Shown: one piece after another, positions 33,735 to 45,908 of the stretch
How positions within the stretch are numbered: the stretch's first letter is position 1
Layout: the number at the start of each line of letters is the position of its first letter
Assembly: GCA_019096155.1 (NCBI GenBank)
Contig: JAHCVI010000001.1
Span: forward strand, 7,564,001-7,628,000
Length of the DNA stretch: 64,000 nucleotides
Source of the DNA: Staphylotrichum longicolle
Lineage: Eukaryota > Ascomycota > Sordariomycetes > Sordariales > Chaetomiaceae
Direction: 5' to 3'
Notes under the pieces: model-generated
Databases searched by the model: none
Seen by the model: the letters and a program-made list of their open reading frames with translations, nothing else
Told to the model about the DNA's origin: nothing
Position numbers and translations under genes: made by a program

Positions 33735-36716
33735 GAAAGGAAGTCGCTCAGAAAAGCACAGGATTGGTGGCAGCAGGCACTACGAGCCCAGCTTGCCATG
33801 GATTGGACCATGGATAAAACATAAAGGGGCCCCAGTGTGTATGATTGGACTGTAGGAAAATGTATTAGGGCATTGGCATTGGCAAGGGATGTAGCATTGG
33901 AGCCCTCTAGCATCTTGCGCGAGTATCTAGATTTTAGACCCGGATAGAGCACTCGGGAAATCGAAACGAGGAGCACTCCAACATCAGAAGCAGGAAAATC
34001 GATGCGTGACCGGTGATATCACCGAACAAAATTTCCGCCTGTCCGCCCAACCTCCTCATCTAGCGGTGTACATTCCAACATTGGAAGGCAGCAGCTGCCT
34101 GGGAGGCAGTCTCTCCTCTCGTTGGACTGAGCTCAAGGGCCAACAGAATTGTCCGTCGTACGTAGATGGTCCTCAACAGCCAAGCTGCTGCCAACGCGAG
34201 ATGATAAACTCCGTCGCCAACACTGGCTGCAACGGCCCAACCCAACAACGAACGAGGATCGCATCCACTGGCAGGATCTACACAGTTTCCTTTCGCACAA
34301 TTCGCCCAGGGCCGGTTGGAAATCGCTCTTCTCCAAGCAAAAGGAGGTCAGTTCTTAGCGCTCGAGTGTCCATGTTGAAGGAAATATGACAGGTGAGACG
34401 TCACACTTGAGCGCGTCCGGACAGCGAGGCTGCACGAACATGTGGCCTGAGCTTGAGACAGGGTATTAGATTGACAGCACATGGCCCGGCGCCCTCCTGA
34501 AGATGCGAAAGAGAAACATTCAACAGTCGCCCGTCAGCCGCGGAATGGGCGGAACAAGCTGCGATTGGGCCGGCTAGCCGGCAGGTCGCAGGTCCAAAGC
34601 TGATGGGAAGACAAGATGCTGCAAGGGCAGACCGCCTGGCCCGCGGATGCCGTCGTCATGTGTCTGAAGAAACCATCAGGAGGAGATGTGGTGGTATGTC
34701 TGCGGAGATACCGATTCCTCTCCCCTGGGCATTTTCGCCATCGAGCACCTTGAATTAGATGCTGCTTGTACACAGCCGTCCCTTTTTTTAAAATCCTGCG
34801 AAGGAAAGCCGCGATCCCTTGCGAGCGCTGGAATTCCTTTCTCTGGTGCAAACATCCCCAAAAGGAGCAAGCGTGGGCCCCAGAACGCCATTCAGCCGCA
34901 AGGGAGGGGAAAATAGAAGCACAAGGGAACCGCAATCCCCAGATCCTGTACCCCTGGCCTTGGTGTCCAGATGCACAGCTGCAGAAGCCCCATGAGCAGC
35001 GAGGTCATTGGCTCCCCTGTCCGGAATTGGGGTCCGCCTTTCTGTACAACTGATGTTCAAACAGTCGCAGACTAATGCGCCTACCCGTAGCGGCGCGCAT
35101 GGTTCATGGCCAACCAAATGCGAGGTTCATCGAACCCTGCATGCACGATGCTGCTTGGGCATGGACAGGACAGGGCGCCCGTAGGGAGAGCACCAGCTGC
35201 CCGGCATCCACAAGCAAACCTGTGGTCGAGGTGATTCCCGTGGCAGACGGATTCAGTTCCAACCCAACCTCAACCTGCCAAGTGTGAGCGCTGACTCCCA
35301 GTCATGGGTGCACCGCGGGAAGTCGATGGAAGGGATGACAGCCCTAAGACGTCAAAAGGACCCGTTGGCGTTGCTTGTCAAAGGATGGAAAAGCCACTTC
35401 GGCATGTACCGGGGTTTAGCGGTGGCCCAGAGTCAAAACCGTTTCCGGGAGGTACCCGGCTACATTCCAGCCAACTCGGGTACCTCACACAATCAGCCTT
35501 GCATTGATCCCGTGGCCGTGTAACCGTAGCAAATTCAACGAGTCCTCGTTGCTTTTCGAGAAGGGCACTTCGGTTCTCTGCGTGAACATGTGGAGCCGTA
35601 GCCTAGTAGGAAATGGCACACGGGGGGTCTGTGGAGGCGAATATCGGGATGGTTTGCTGCAGAAGGGGTCTCAACTACTCCCCCATGGTACGCATGCCTG
35701 CCATCCCTTGAACAGCGGCTTGCTGCCTCCGGCAGGCGTAGGGCCCCACGCAACAGCTTCGGGTCTCCAGGGCCCGACCGAACACGGATGGATTGCCAAC
35801 AGGCGGTGCAAAGTGGGTTCCCCGGGTACCGCCATCCAGACTCTGGCTTTGCGCTGCTGACCCGGGTTGCTTCCGAATGCGTAAACCCACTGGGGCTGCA
35901 CACCAGATGGCAACAGCCTCCCCCAGCGGCAGGGTGGAATAAAGAGAATACAAATACAAGGCTGGCCCCCCTTCCCTTTTCCCCAGGCCCTTCATGAATC
36001 TTGCTTGAGACAAAGCCCACCTGCCACGTTCATTGAGGCGGCCCAGAGCAGAGACCATCAACCGGCTGCCACTCCAGTGTCCCCTACCCTGGCATCGAAG
36101 GGCACCGAACAAAGAAAGGAAGGTTCACCGGCACGACATCCGCCTCTGGAAAGGCAATATCGATTCCGCGAAGGGCTGGTCTGCATATCAAAGTCGGCCA
36201 AAGGGGACCAAGGGGAAAGACATTTCTCGCTGGCCGGAGTGAAGTTGAAGAGAACTGATCCAGAAGACTTGGAACTGCATCGCAAAGGTTCAGCGACCCT
36301 GCAGGGAGAAGGTTAAGGACCGATTTGTTGAAAAGGGTCGATACCGTCCATCACATTCTGCACGCGCTTGGCCCGCCGAAGCTCCAACCGCCTCCTGACA
36401 CCGCTGGGTGCACAATCCTCAACCAGGAAATACCAGTTCAGCCATCCACACGAAACGCTGCTGCAAGAGCTGGTCTCGCCAATCCTCGCTCAAGAGTACG
36501 CTCAACCTGCGCTCTCACTTGAGGGCTCGTTTGGATCTTGGAGAAGGGCACAACCTGACACCAGCCCCACGGGTTGAAGTTGAAAAGATATTTGAAGATC
36601 AGGTCCCCAATTCAACCTTCTTTCCCCTGACACCAAAGCTGGAGATCGTCGACTTGTTTCCTTGCGACTTTGCCCGTCCCACTGGGGAAGGAGAGAAAAA
36701 GCGGCAAAAGCCAACC
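33735..36716. other. 3-kb gene-free region upstream of the HMG-box regulator
   Basis: No supported gene on either strand: ORFs are short and none joins into a family-like sequence. It follows the PHD-protein stop and precedes the Fmf-1-like start. A long upstream region or leader is common for developmental regulators, so it may contain distal promoter elements and an extended 5'UTR (inference). Confidence 0.5.
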
Positions 36717-38486
36717 ATGGACCGCCACACGCCCCCATCCCCAGCGCCCACAAAAGCAGAATCGTTGCCATCAGGGTTCAACGAGCTGCTGCAACACAAC
36801 AACGCTTCCGCTCCTTACGCTCGCCAGACAATGTCCACCGAAGCTCTCCAGGCGCACTCGCGACCAGGATCAAGATACGGAACACCAGGGCCAACATCGC
36901 ACCACTTGCAGCAGCAAGTATATCACCAACCGGCAATGTATCCGCAAGAAAACAGCCCCTACGGGCCGATCCCAGAGGTGAGTCGCTAGGTTCTCCAGGT
37001 CGATTTAAAAGCGCCAGCACTAACGTGGACTCTCGAGCATCCCCAGCCGTACAGCACTCCCGCAACGTCGCCGCCTACGCCGTCGCGAGGGTTGGACATG
37101 ATGGTCACTCGAAGCAGCAACGGCCGCGCAGAGATCGGGGCCAAGGTCCTGGGTCCCCGAAGCACTCGCATCGAGAAGTCGACGCCCAAGAAGAAGAAAG
37201 AACGGGCCAAGCCGCCCAAGAACATGCCCGTGCTGGACAAGCCCATGAGCGAGCTGACCAAGGAGTCAACGATCCCAGTCGCCGACATCGAAACGTACGT
37301 GCACCGGTCATCCGAGGTGCGGCGGCAGGAGGTCGAGACGGGCAAGAACCCTGGCAGGGTCAAGAGACCGATGAATGCCTTCATGCTGTACCGCAAGGCG
37401 TACCAGCAACGGGCCAAGGAATGGGCATCCCAGCATAACCACCAAATCGTGTCCCGGGTGTGCGGTCTGAGCTGGCCCCTGGAGCCCGAGCATATCCGGC
37501 AGCAGTTCAAGTCGTGGGCGGACACGGAGCGCGACAACCACCAGAAGGCCCATCCCAACTACAAGTTTGCGCCATCCAAGCCGCAGAAGCCGCCCAAGTA
37601 CGATGGAGGATACGACGACCGTAGCGACGGTTCGGACCTGGAGGACTTTGACTGGACCGGCCGGGGGGGTTCTCGCATGCGGTCGGCAACGCACACATCT
37701 GGCGCTGACAGCGACTACATTCCGAGCCGCTCCGTGTACGCAGCAACGCACCCGCACCAACTTGCAGGGATGCACGCCATGGGGTTTCTGCACCATACTC
37801 GGTCGGCTGCCCTCGACTTCAACGCAGCCAAGCCTATGGCGGCGGCGTACGACCACCGAGACTTGTCTGGACAGTACTACGATGCGCACCTGCGCAACCC
37901 GCAGCAGAGGCACTTGCACCACGGCAGCGTCGAGGACATCCTCGCGCGCAGCACACCGTCTCCCAGCCTGGCCTTTCAGCAGCCCAACGCCGCCCTGCAC
38001 TCGCATTACGACCTCAACCAGTACCACCTCAAGGTCGAGCCGCAAGAGCAACAACAACAGCAAGTCCAGGCCCACTCGCAGCCCCAGCAGCAACCCCAAC
38101 AACAGCAGCAACATCAGCAGCAGCAGCACCCGCACCAAGTCCACCACTTCGAGCACCGCATCGACCCGTCACTGATGCCGCAGGACGAGCCTTTGTTCGA
38201 CGCGGGCAGCTTCAACAGCAGCATACCGAGCATCTTCGCCGACGGCGGCCTCGGCAGCGGGGGCGGCGGCACGCAGCAGGGGTGGCAGACGTCGCAGCTC
38301 GGCGCCGCGGTCAGCGAGCCCGAGAGCCAGTTCTCGCACGCCTTCTTGGGGGGCGGCCTGGACGAGACACTGTCTCTGGAGCACCACACGCAGTTCCTCA
38401 GGGGTGCCGACGAGTGGCAGATCGAGCCGCTCCCGGAGACGGCGCACTTTGACACGAGCTGGGTGGAGCCCAAGGCTGAGAGTTGA
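36717..38486 (+). CDS. fmf-1: HMG-box transcription factor, FMF-1/Ste11-like sexual development regulator
   Basis: Predicted 566 aa from exons 36717-36977 and 37047-38486, joined at PIPE|PYSTPATSPPTPS. The MATA_HMG-type box lies at about 190-264: GRVKRPMNAFMLYRKAYQQR, then the unusual long CGLSWPLEPEHIRQQFKSWAD. It is preceded by a conserved fungal stretch, IETYVHRSSEVRRQEVETG. This extended box is typical of Neurospora FMF-1, Podospora PaHMG5 and S. pombe Ste11, which control mating-type and pheromone genes and fertility (family knowledge). The remainder is disordered, with a Gln-rich tract (38046-38135) and His-rich repeats. The start MDRHTPPSP is the first ATG in frame; upstream in-frame sequence to 36408 has no ATG. 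Confidence 0.85.
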
Positions 38487-39326
38487 GGGGTGCTGGGTGA
38501 GGGTGGAGGGAGAAGAGGGCAAGAAGGATGAGAAAGGTGGTCGAGGGTTGAGGCCTCGGGGGCGGTGATAGCAGATGAGGGGAGTACATGGGTACGTCCG
38601 TGAACACTGTAGATGCCTCGACTTGAGGAGTTCAGGTCATGGGCGCTGGCGTTGGGTGAGGAAGGAGGTGGAGGGGTTTGACTTATGGAGTTTGGGAAGC
38701 ATCCGGGCGGGTTTCTGGACAAGGACGGGAGCATTCATTCTTTGGGGCGCGGTGGAACAGTGATAGGGGGTTGGAATACATCAGGAAATAAGTACTTAGC
38801 TTTCGCGTTCATAACAAACAATATCGTCAGCCTGACATTGTTTCTTGTTGTTTTGCCTTTTTTGTGTCTTTGTGCCTCGTCTTCTTGCTCTTGACAGCCT
38901 TTCTCAGTGCCGCTTGTCCCTCGAGAACACCAAACAATGCCTTTGTGCAGCAAAGCAGTGAAGAGTTGTTGTTGGTTTGCTGCAATCTGCGTATAATTCT
39001 GGTGAGTGATCTGTAGCAACTGACGCGAACTTCAACTCGGCATCAAAAGCGATTGCTGTGACAAAGAAAGATGTGAAACAAATGACGGCGGCGAGATGGA
39101 ACGAGGTTGGAATCTCGCCTTTGTGTCGGCAGGTACATTCAGTACATCCACTAACGTTAATCGCATTCCTGTTTTGATACAGCAGAATACACAGTATACT
39201 GGATATCCTTTTAACGGGGCTGCTTGGATCCACAGCAGCTCGAGCTTCCCAGAGCGGCTGCGCATCGTCATTGAGGGCTTCTAACCGCTTCGACCACGGG
39301 CACCAAGCCATCGAATCCTCGACCCA
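38487..39326. other. intergenic, HMG factor to EMC5
   Basis: No supported gene. Presumed 3'UTR of the HMG-box gene and EMC5 promoter. The middle part (38780-38900) is AT-richer than its surroundings. Confidence 0.5.
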
Positions 39327-39811
39327 ATGACACTGCTATCCAAAACGATCACCGCCTTTGGCGGCATTTTGCTTGCTCACGCGTGAGTTCTTAAGCCTGG
39401 CCTCTGAAGCCACCTTTCTCTGACAAAGCTCCCAGCTGCTACTCGGCGCGAGAACACACCACACTGCAATCGCTTCGGGCTGCCACCACCGCCACATTAA
39501 CTTCGTCGCCAGCGGTCACTGTCTCTCTCCCGGTTGACATCGTAATCGAAACAATCATCTCCACCTTGGTCATTCTCCTTGGGCTAGTGCTTGGAACACG
39601 GCCTCTGCGGCCACTCGAGTGGCGTGTCTGGGCAGGCAAGATTGAGCGGGAAGGGGGGGAGGGCTTTACGGACAGCTCTGGAGAAGTGGAGAAGACATAT
39701 ATGGGCAACCCTTTCAGTGTTTTGGAGTCGAGACCAAACTTTGTGGATATCCGGAAGCAGCGCAAGGAGTTTTCCGAGTGGGTGCAAAAGGGGGGCCAGC
39801 AAGGGCAGTGA
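39327..39811 (+). CDS. EMC5: ER membrane protein complex subunit 5 (MMGT-type)
   Basis: Predicted 143 aa from exons 39327-39382 and 39436-39811; intron 39383-39435 begins GTGAGT and ends CCCAG. EMC5 is a core subunit of the ER insertase for tail-anchored and multipass proteins (family knowledge). The start MTLLSKTITAFGGILLAHACYSA is the first membrane helix. A second helix lies at about 50-72 (TIISTLVILLGLVLG). The cytosolic part has the hallmark PLEWRVWAGKIEREG and NPFSVLESRPNFVDIR. Length is normal for fungal orthologues. Confidence 0.93.
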
Positions 39812-40348
39812 TAGCTGGACAATCCGGGTGTCAATCAAGACTCGATGCTTTGGCAGTCTGTGTGAAGGTGCAGTTTGCCGCCTTGCCATACCTAGGTATC
39901 TTCTTTCGTCGAACATTCCTTAGATGCATTGAGTGCCCTCATTCGCGCGGTCTCACGACATGCTCCTTCCCAAATCTGCAAGGCAGCAGCAGAGCCCAGT
40001 CCCCCGGGCCTTCCTCGAGTGGTCCGGGTTGTCGTCCTTCAGTCAATGACTTAGGGCAATGGTTCATCTTTTATGGGATGCACTAAATTGGGCCGCCTTT
40101 GTATCGAAACGAGGTTTTGACGGCTTCTCGCTCGACTCTCCTCGCTCCAAAACAGCCTCCAGTCCCTCGCATATGTCTTTCTGCAGTCTCGGGAAACTGC
40201 GAGATATCTTCTCGGGTTCAGTTGAGTCAAGAGGTCTTCTCAGGCAAGACAGCATTCAATCATTGTGCTTCCATTTGACTGACAATCCTCGGGACTCCTC
40301 GGCAGTCGATTGCGGTTTTGAGCAGGCCCGTTCCAACAGAAGACAAAC
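39812..40348. other. intergenic and MSH5 leader
   Basis: No supported gene. Presumed EMC5 terminator and MSH5 promoter. Confidence 0.45.
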
Positions 40349-43300
40349 ATGCCAGCCAACGGCAGTGTCCGCAGTGTATACTCGACCGCGTCCCATCTTT
40401 TGTCCCCCGAAGTCTTGATTCGTCCTCGTCCCCAGCTCCATCACGTTCACAGTCAGTCTCGTCCTCACGCCCTGGAACTCCCCTTCCTCATTGGGGTAGG
40501 CCGTCTTCAACTGTTTATCCCTCTTCTCGGAACTCAGATGATGTGCTCCTTCGTCCGGCCTCCACTTCCCACCATGCGCTGCCTCGCCATCAAAGAGCCA
40601 AACTCAACGAGGGTGCGGTTCGTAGCAAGCCGTTGTTTCGACGTTCGACCTCGTCCTTGGTTTCACTACCACGCACAACGGACGAGGATGGAGAATCAAG
40701 CATGCTGTCTACCCCCTCCGGCCTCTCTCGCTCGCCAAATCTCTCCTCCCCGCCATTTATCTCGGCAATTCAAAGTCGAGAAGAGTCCAGATCACCATTT
40801 CCGAGGGTCTTACCGTCGCATCACTCTAGATCAGCCTTCCGCGCACCATCCACGAATACTCCGGAAATGACCAGGGATTTTAGGTTCTTCGGCCGCGCGA
40901 ACTTCGGTTATACAGGCGATGAGCAGAGCAGCAACCACAGCCAGGACAACCTGAACGAGATCATCATGGCCATTGATGTGGACAAAGAGGGGAAGGTTGG
41001 CTGTGCTTACTACATTGCCATGGACGAAGCGTTGGTGCTTGAAGAAGATATTCCTATAGGTGGAATCGAGGCAGTCAACACGCTCTTACTCTACGTCCAG
41101 CCAACGTCAGTCATCCTTCCGAACCGGGCACCAGGCGACCTAGTCGAGTTTCTGGAGCGAGATGCACACCGCTTTGACGACACCGAGGGGCCAAGCGGAG
41201 AGCAAGGAGCATACATTTTACGGCACATCATCTCTGCCCAGTTCGACTATGAGGCGGGCAAGGAAGCGCTAGCAAGGGTTGATCTCGGACCCTTGAGACC
41301 TAACCTGGTTGAAGTGTTGTCCTTGGAAGAGGAGCCTGTTCAGTCCATTGGCTCGTCTCTTCATCACAAGCTCATGCGCCTGGCCGAGACCATCAACCTG
41401 GACAGCTGTCTCTCAGTTGGTTGCGCAGGTGCGGTTTTAAACGACCTTGAACGACGAAGAACTGCTGAAGACCCATCGTCAAATGACGAGGGAAGCGCGA
41501 CATTCCGAGTCAGGTCCATCGAGATGAACACGTGCGCAGACACAATGCTCGTGAGCGCGGACTCCTTGATATCCCTACAGATCCTCCAGTCGGAGTTGCA
41601 TCCAAACCCGCAAACTCGCTCTTCTAACAGCTCCGAACCGAAAGCAAAGGAAGCACTTTCAGTCACAGGTCTTCTTCAGGCTCTCGCCTCCAGCGCTCAA
41701 GGCAAAATGAGGCTTCGCCAAATGCTTCTTCGGCCCAGCACGAATCTCGGGTTGATCATGGAGCGGCACCGGACCATTGAGGCCCTGCTGCACGCGGAGA
41801 ATGCAGAAATCGTGAAGAACATGCGAAAGCTTCTCAGGAAACTCAAGAACACCAAGACGCTTTTACTTCATGTTAGAAAAGGGGTGGACCGAATAAGGGG
41901 CCAGCTCTCTCTTCGTGTCGGAGACTGGAAGGCGTTGTTGAGGTTCGCCATGGTCGCCGCCCAGTTGAGGCAGGCAACACATGCGTTGAAAGCGGCTTCT
42001 GGAATCGACCTCTTCTCCAGAGTGAGTCACCTATCACAGCAGCTGTGTCGAATCAGACAACTTGAGTACTAACAGTCAATGGATATGCAATGAAATCAAC
42101 GTCAAGCGCTTCTTGCATGTGGGGGACATCATCATACGAACCATCGATTTCCAGCTCTCCAAAGATAGCGGTCATACCGAGATCCTCTCAGGAGCAAATG
42201 ATTACCTCGATGGACTTAAACAAGAGTTTGCAGACGTCTGTCAGATGCTCCCTGAACTCAAGGACACCGTGGTGCGAGAGATACCTAGCGCGGCAGCCGA
42301 ATATATTCGTCACTGCACAATAATGCCACAGTTGGGGTTTCTGATCGCAGTCACCCTCGATCCCAACTCTGGCGAAGGGGTGTATCATGGTCAGCATCAC
42401 CCCGAGGGCGAGTGGACAATGTGCTTCGCGAGCGAAGGTATCGTGTATTACAAGAACCAGCTGATGTTGGATCTCGATTCTCAGTACGGGGACCTTCCCT
42501 CTCGCATTGCCGGTGAGTTCAGCACGGGAACTGTTCAAGGCACACAAGAACCAACATAATCACAGATGAGGAGATTGGAGTTGTCATGGCACTTGCGGCC
42601 GCAGTTCTGGAGCACGAAGTGGCCATCCTCAGCGCATCTGACCTCTTCGGGGAACTCGACAGTTTGCTTGCACTTGCCTTGGCCGCTGAGAAGTACAACT
42701 GGACGGCTCCGACAATGACACCTTCCAACATGATTGACATCGTCGACGGACGCCACCCACTTCAAGAATTGCTGGTGCCATCCTACATCCCGAACGATTG
42801 CGTTATAGCTGGAGGCTGCGGAACTGGCAATCTCGACGAGAACAGTACGGCAACAAGCGAAGGCAGAAAGCAGCCAGCCCCTTCTATGCTCGTTCTGACG
42901 GGCCCAAACAACTCGGGCAAGAGTGTATACATGAAGCAAGTCGCACTCATTGTGTACTTGGCACATACCGGCAGCTATGTCCCTGCTACCCGTGCAACAA
43001 TCGGACTAACCGACCGTATTCTTACCCGAATTGCCACGCGGGAGACGGTGGTCAACGACGAGAGCGCCTTCCTGGTAGACTTGAAACAAGCCGCGTTCTC
43101 GATGAACTTTGCAACACGACGGAGTCTGCTCCTGATTGATGAGTTTGGCAAGGGCACAAACACGGAGAGCGGCTCAGCCCTCTTTGCGGCGTACCTCACG
43201 TACTTTTTACATCTCGGTATGGAGAGGCCCAAAGTACTTGCTGGGACTCACTTTCACGAAGTATTTGAGCATGGCCTCCTCCGTCCTGGAAAGGATGTGG

Positions 43301-43677
43301 GGTTTGCACATCTGGACTTCCATCTCGACCCAGAAGCTGAAGATGCAGAGGAGCAGATCACATTTCTCTACCGCCTGCTGCCGAGACGAGGCCCGTCGAG
43401 TATGGGAGTCCTCTGTGCAGCTTCCAATGATGTCCCGAGCGATGTCATCAACAGAGCCGAGACGATTGTGGCTCTGCAGGACAGAAACGAGAGTCTTGTG
43501 GAGGCGTGCTCCGAGCTGTCTGAGGAGGACAAGCACGCGCTGGAAAGGGCGGAGCTTGTTGCGAGAAGGTTTTTGGAATTGCAGGTTCCGAGTTCGGGGC
43601 AGTCTCATGATGCCACGATTCGGGATATGCTGCAAGCTGTGTTGGCACCGGAGGAGGCAGCCTCGCCGGGTCTGTAG
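40349..43677 (+). CDS. MSH5: Meiotic MutS homologue MSH5
   Basis: With MSH4 it forms the MutS-gamma clamp that stabilises meiotic recombination intermediates for crossovers (family knowledge). Predicted 1042 aa from exons 40349-40373, 40436-42021, 42107-42512 and 42566-43677. The ATPase domain shows Walker A GPNNSGKS at about 785-792, Walker B LLLIDEFGKGT at about 861, and FVPA/TRI-type sequence in between. The middle VGDWKALLRF and DSQYGDLPSRIADEEIG match MSH5 rather than MSH4. No N-terminal mismatch-recognition domain of the MSH6/MSH2 type is seen, as expected. Intron 42022-42106 has a perfect TACTAAC branch site and appears to skip the too-close CAG at 42075 for CAAG at 42106. The first 25-nt coding exon is the weakest part. 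The main frame has no ATG until about 40702, so a short upstream exon is needed. Confidence 0.9.
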
Positions 43678-44020
43678 AGCATGATCACTGCAACAATGCC
43701 CTGAATCTTTGGCAGGATGACATATTCACCGTTTGCTGAGGATTTTATTTGCAGTTCAAACCAATATATTGGAAGCATGACCTCGATGGGTCCGCATCTC
43801 ATTCCCATGAACTTTCAACAACCGCCAACTGTCACTCATTGCTCAGGGTATCTGGGTGAAAAAGACAAAGATAAAAGACCAACCCGCCCGCTCATCATAC
43901 ACAGCCGTGGGTTCTCCTGAACCGCATTCCCGTCAAGCGACTTCCCTCATTAAACAATACACGTCCATCGTTACCCCCTTTTCCCAGTTCCTTCCCGCTT
44001 GTTGCTCAACACTGACTAGG
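43678..44020. other. convergent intergenic region
   Basis: Between the stops of MSH5 and the CFEM gene. Nothing seen beyond AT-rich sequence expected of two 3' ends. Confidence 0.5.
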
Positions 44021-44785
44021 TCACCTCATGGCCAGCATAGTAACAACGACAGCCATTGGCAACCCCAAAAGAGAAACGATTGGCCGGACGGTGGAGCCCG
44101 CGGACGAGCCCGAGCTCCCGAACGGGTTGGTGTCGAAGCCCGAGCCACCGGAGCCAGACCCGGACGACCCGGAGGACGTGGCTGGCCTCTGCGTCGCGGT
44201 CGTGGGCGCCACGATCAGTGTCGGCGCGGCGGTGGTTTCTGCAGCTGGTGTCGAGGTGGACGACTCGTCCGCGGCTGACGTGCTAGATGGGGAGCTGTCG
44301 TCGTCGTTCTCCGTTGCTGTGGGCTTTGCAGAGGAGGATGCCAGAGTAGAAGAGCTGGATTTCGGAGTGGTGGCTGGTGTCGTCTTGGGCGTCGGCGTGG
44401 GCGAGGCCGAGAAGCTGGTGGTGGGCTTTGCGGTGGTGAGGGGCGGGAGCTTGGCGATGTAGCTGCTGGCGGCGCTGCTGGCGGCGCGCAGCTTGGAGCT
44501 GGGGATATCGCGACCGCTGTCGTCGCAGAATTCCTCGATCGGGGAGAGGAAGGAGGAGTCAAAGGTGCGCAGGTCGGACTTGCAGTTGAAGAAGAGGCAG
44601 GAGATGACCGAGTCGAGGAAGATCTCCCGCGCGGCCTTGCACATGCACTTGGCGCTGTCTGCTTCGCAGTACGACGAGGTGATGCAGTTGGTGACGCACG
44701 ACGGGAATTGGACGGTGGCCTGGACCTGGCCGAGGAGGAGGGCTGCGCCGACGAGGGCGAGCCGGAGGGGCCTGGCGAAGAGCAT
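44021..44785 (-). CDS. CFEM-domain GPI-anchored cell-surface protein
   Basis: Predicted 254 aa, single exon. The start MLFARPLRLALVGAALLLG gives a signal peptide; an upstream in-frame Met (44839) would place 18 residues before it and was rejected. The CFEM domain at about 25-85 has all eight Cys: CVTNC, YC, KCMC, SC, NC, FC. CFEM proteins bind haem or act at the cell wall and in appressoria. Here the residue three before Cys4 is Ser, with Asp one position earlier (EADSAKC), whereas haem-binding CFEM proteins usually have Asp at that spot (DFxC). A Ser/Thr/Pro-rich stalk and a hydrophobic tail (LLGLPMAVVVTMLAM) after a small-residue site fit GPI anchoring. Confidence 0.9.
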   Translation of the reverse strand: MLFARPLRLALVGAALLLGQVQATVQFPSCVTNCITSSYCEADSAKCMCKAAREIFLDSVISCLFFNCKSDLRTFDSSFLSPIEEFCDDSGRDIPSSKLRAASSAASSYIAKLPPLTTAKPTTSFSASPTPTPKTTPATTPKSSSSTLASSSAKPTATENDDDSSPSSTSAADESSTSTPAAETTAAPTLIVAPTTATQRPATSSGSSGSGSGGSGFDTNPFGSSGSSAGSTVRPIVSLLGLPMAVVVTMLAMR

Positions 44786-45908
44786 TGTCTGTCCTTGGCT
44801 TGACGCTTCGAAGGACGTCGTCGCTGGGCGAGGTAGCACGGGATGTTTTGGGGGTATTTCAGCCGCGCCAGAGAGAAGGAGCCGGGAGGAGAGTCACGGC
44901 CAGGGGAACACCAAGAGAGAAATATGCTCCCGCGCGTGCCGAGGCGGAGCCATGGGCGCGGTGTTGGTGGTACTGGGGCCGGTGATCAACCCCCTTGTCA
45001 TTTGGATATCGGGGGGGAAGTCCCCTGTGGTGCCGTTCTGAAACACCATGGACCGGGGTGCGGGATGGGTCAAGCCACTGCCACTGGGCCCCTTTAATAA
45101 AGTCCCGCGAGCCTCAGCCAATGGGTGGCCCGATGAAGCCATCAGCCCCTCAGCCCGCCGACGATGGACAGCAAGGACAAAGTGCGACATTCGTTGGAGC
45201 GGGATGTTTGTCTCTCAGAACGAATGAGGCCTGAAATATCTCTGTCGTTTGCGGCGAATGTACATTATTTTATTACTTCTGCTCTTTGGCCTGTTCTCTC
45301 TTTGCACTCCCCCTCCTCTTCTCCCTTCTCCAGCGGAAGCACTCAGGGGTCTGGCAGGCAAAAGCTTAATCGGACTTCATGCTCGGATTCGGGTGGCTTG
45401 GGGAAGGCTCCACTGTGCACATGGCGACCAAGTCGGAACGCCGGACCTCACAGCACACTTGAACAGACGGACTGCCTCCTGGACGACGACTTGCGAACTT
45501 GTCGAGCAGCCGAGTCGTGTTGTCCACTTGCTCCCAGTGCCCGTATCTCGGCTTGAATTGAAATCTTCTGCCCTCCAAGCCTTCCGCGTCGCCATCGGAG
45601 CATTAGATCCCTGCCAGCGCGCTCGCCCAATGCGGAGCTTGGCCTCTGCGGCGCGAGGGATGTGGAGATGCCGGCATGCCGGCACGAGCATTTGGCCAGG
45701 GGTTGAGTTGAGTGTGCTCGCTCGAGCCATTTTCCCCACACACTCGAGGGGGGTCACCTTATCGATAAAACATTTACGATAAGGCCCCAAAGCAACGGAT
45801 TTCCAAATTGTGGATTGGCTCTGGATCTGGCCGGGACAATCTAGACATCCTCTTGGGTAACCCGCGACTCGATCAGAACCGACCCTGAATACTCCCCTCT
45901 TGGCGAAA
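44786..45908. promoter_or_regulatory. divergent promoter region, CFEM gene and ACL4, with a GATA-containing dyad
   Basis: No supported gene. At 45757-45784 lies an inverted repeat: left arm CCTTATCGATAAA, spacer ACA, right arm TTTACGATAAGG, pairing over 12 positions with one bulged A. It contains several GATA cores. It is 125 bases upstream of the ACL4 start codon. Function is inferred only from symmetry and position. Confidence 0.5.
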
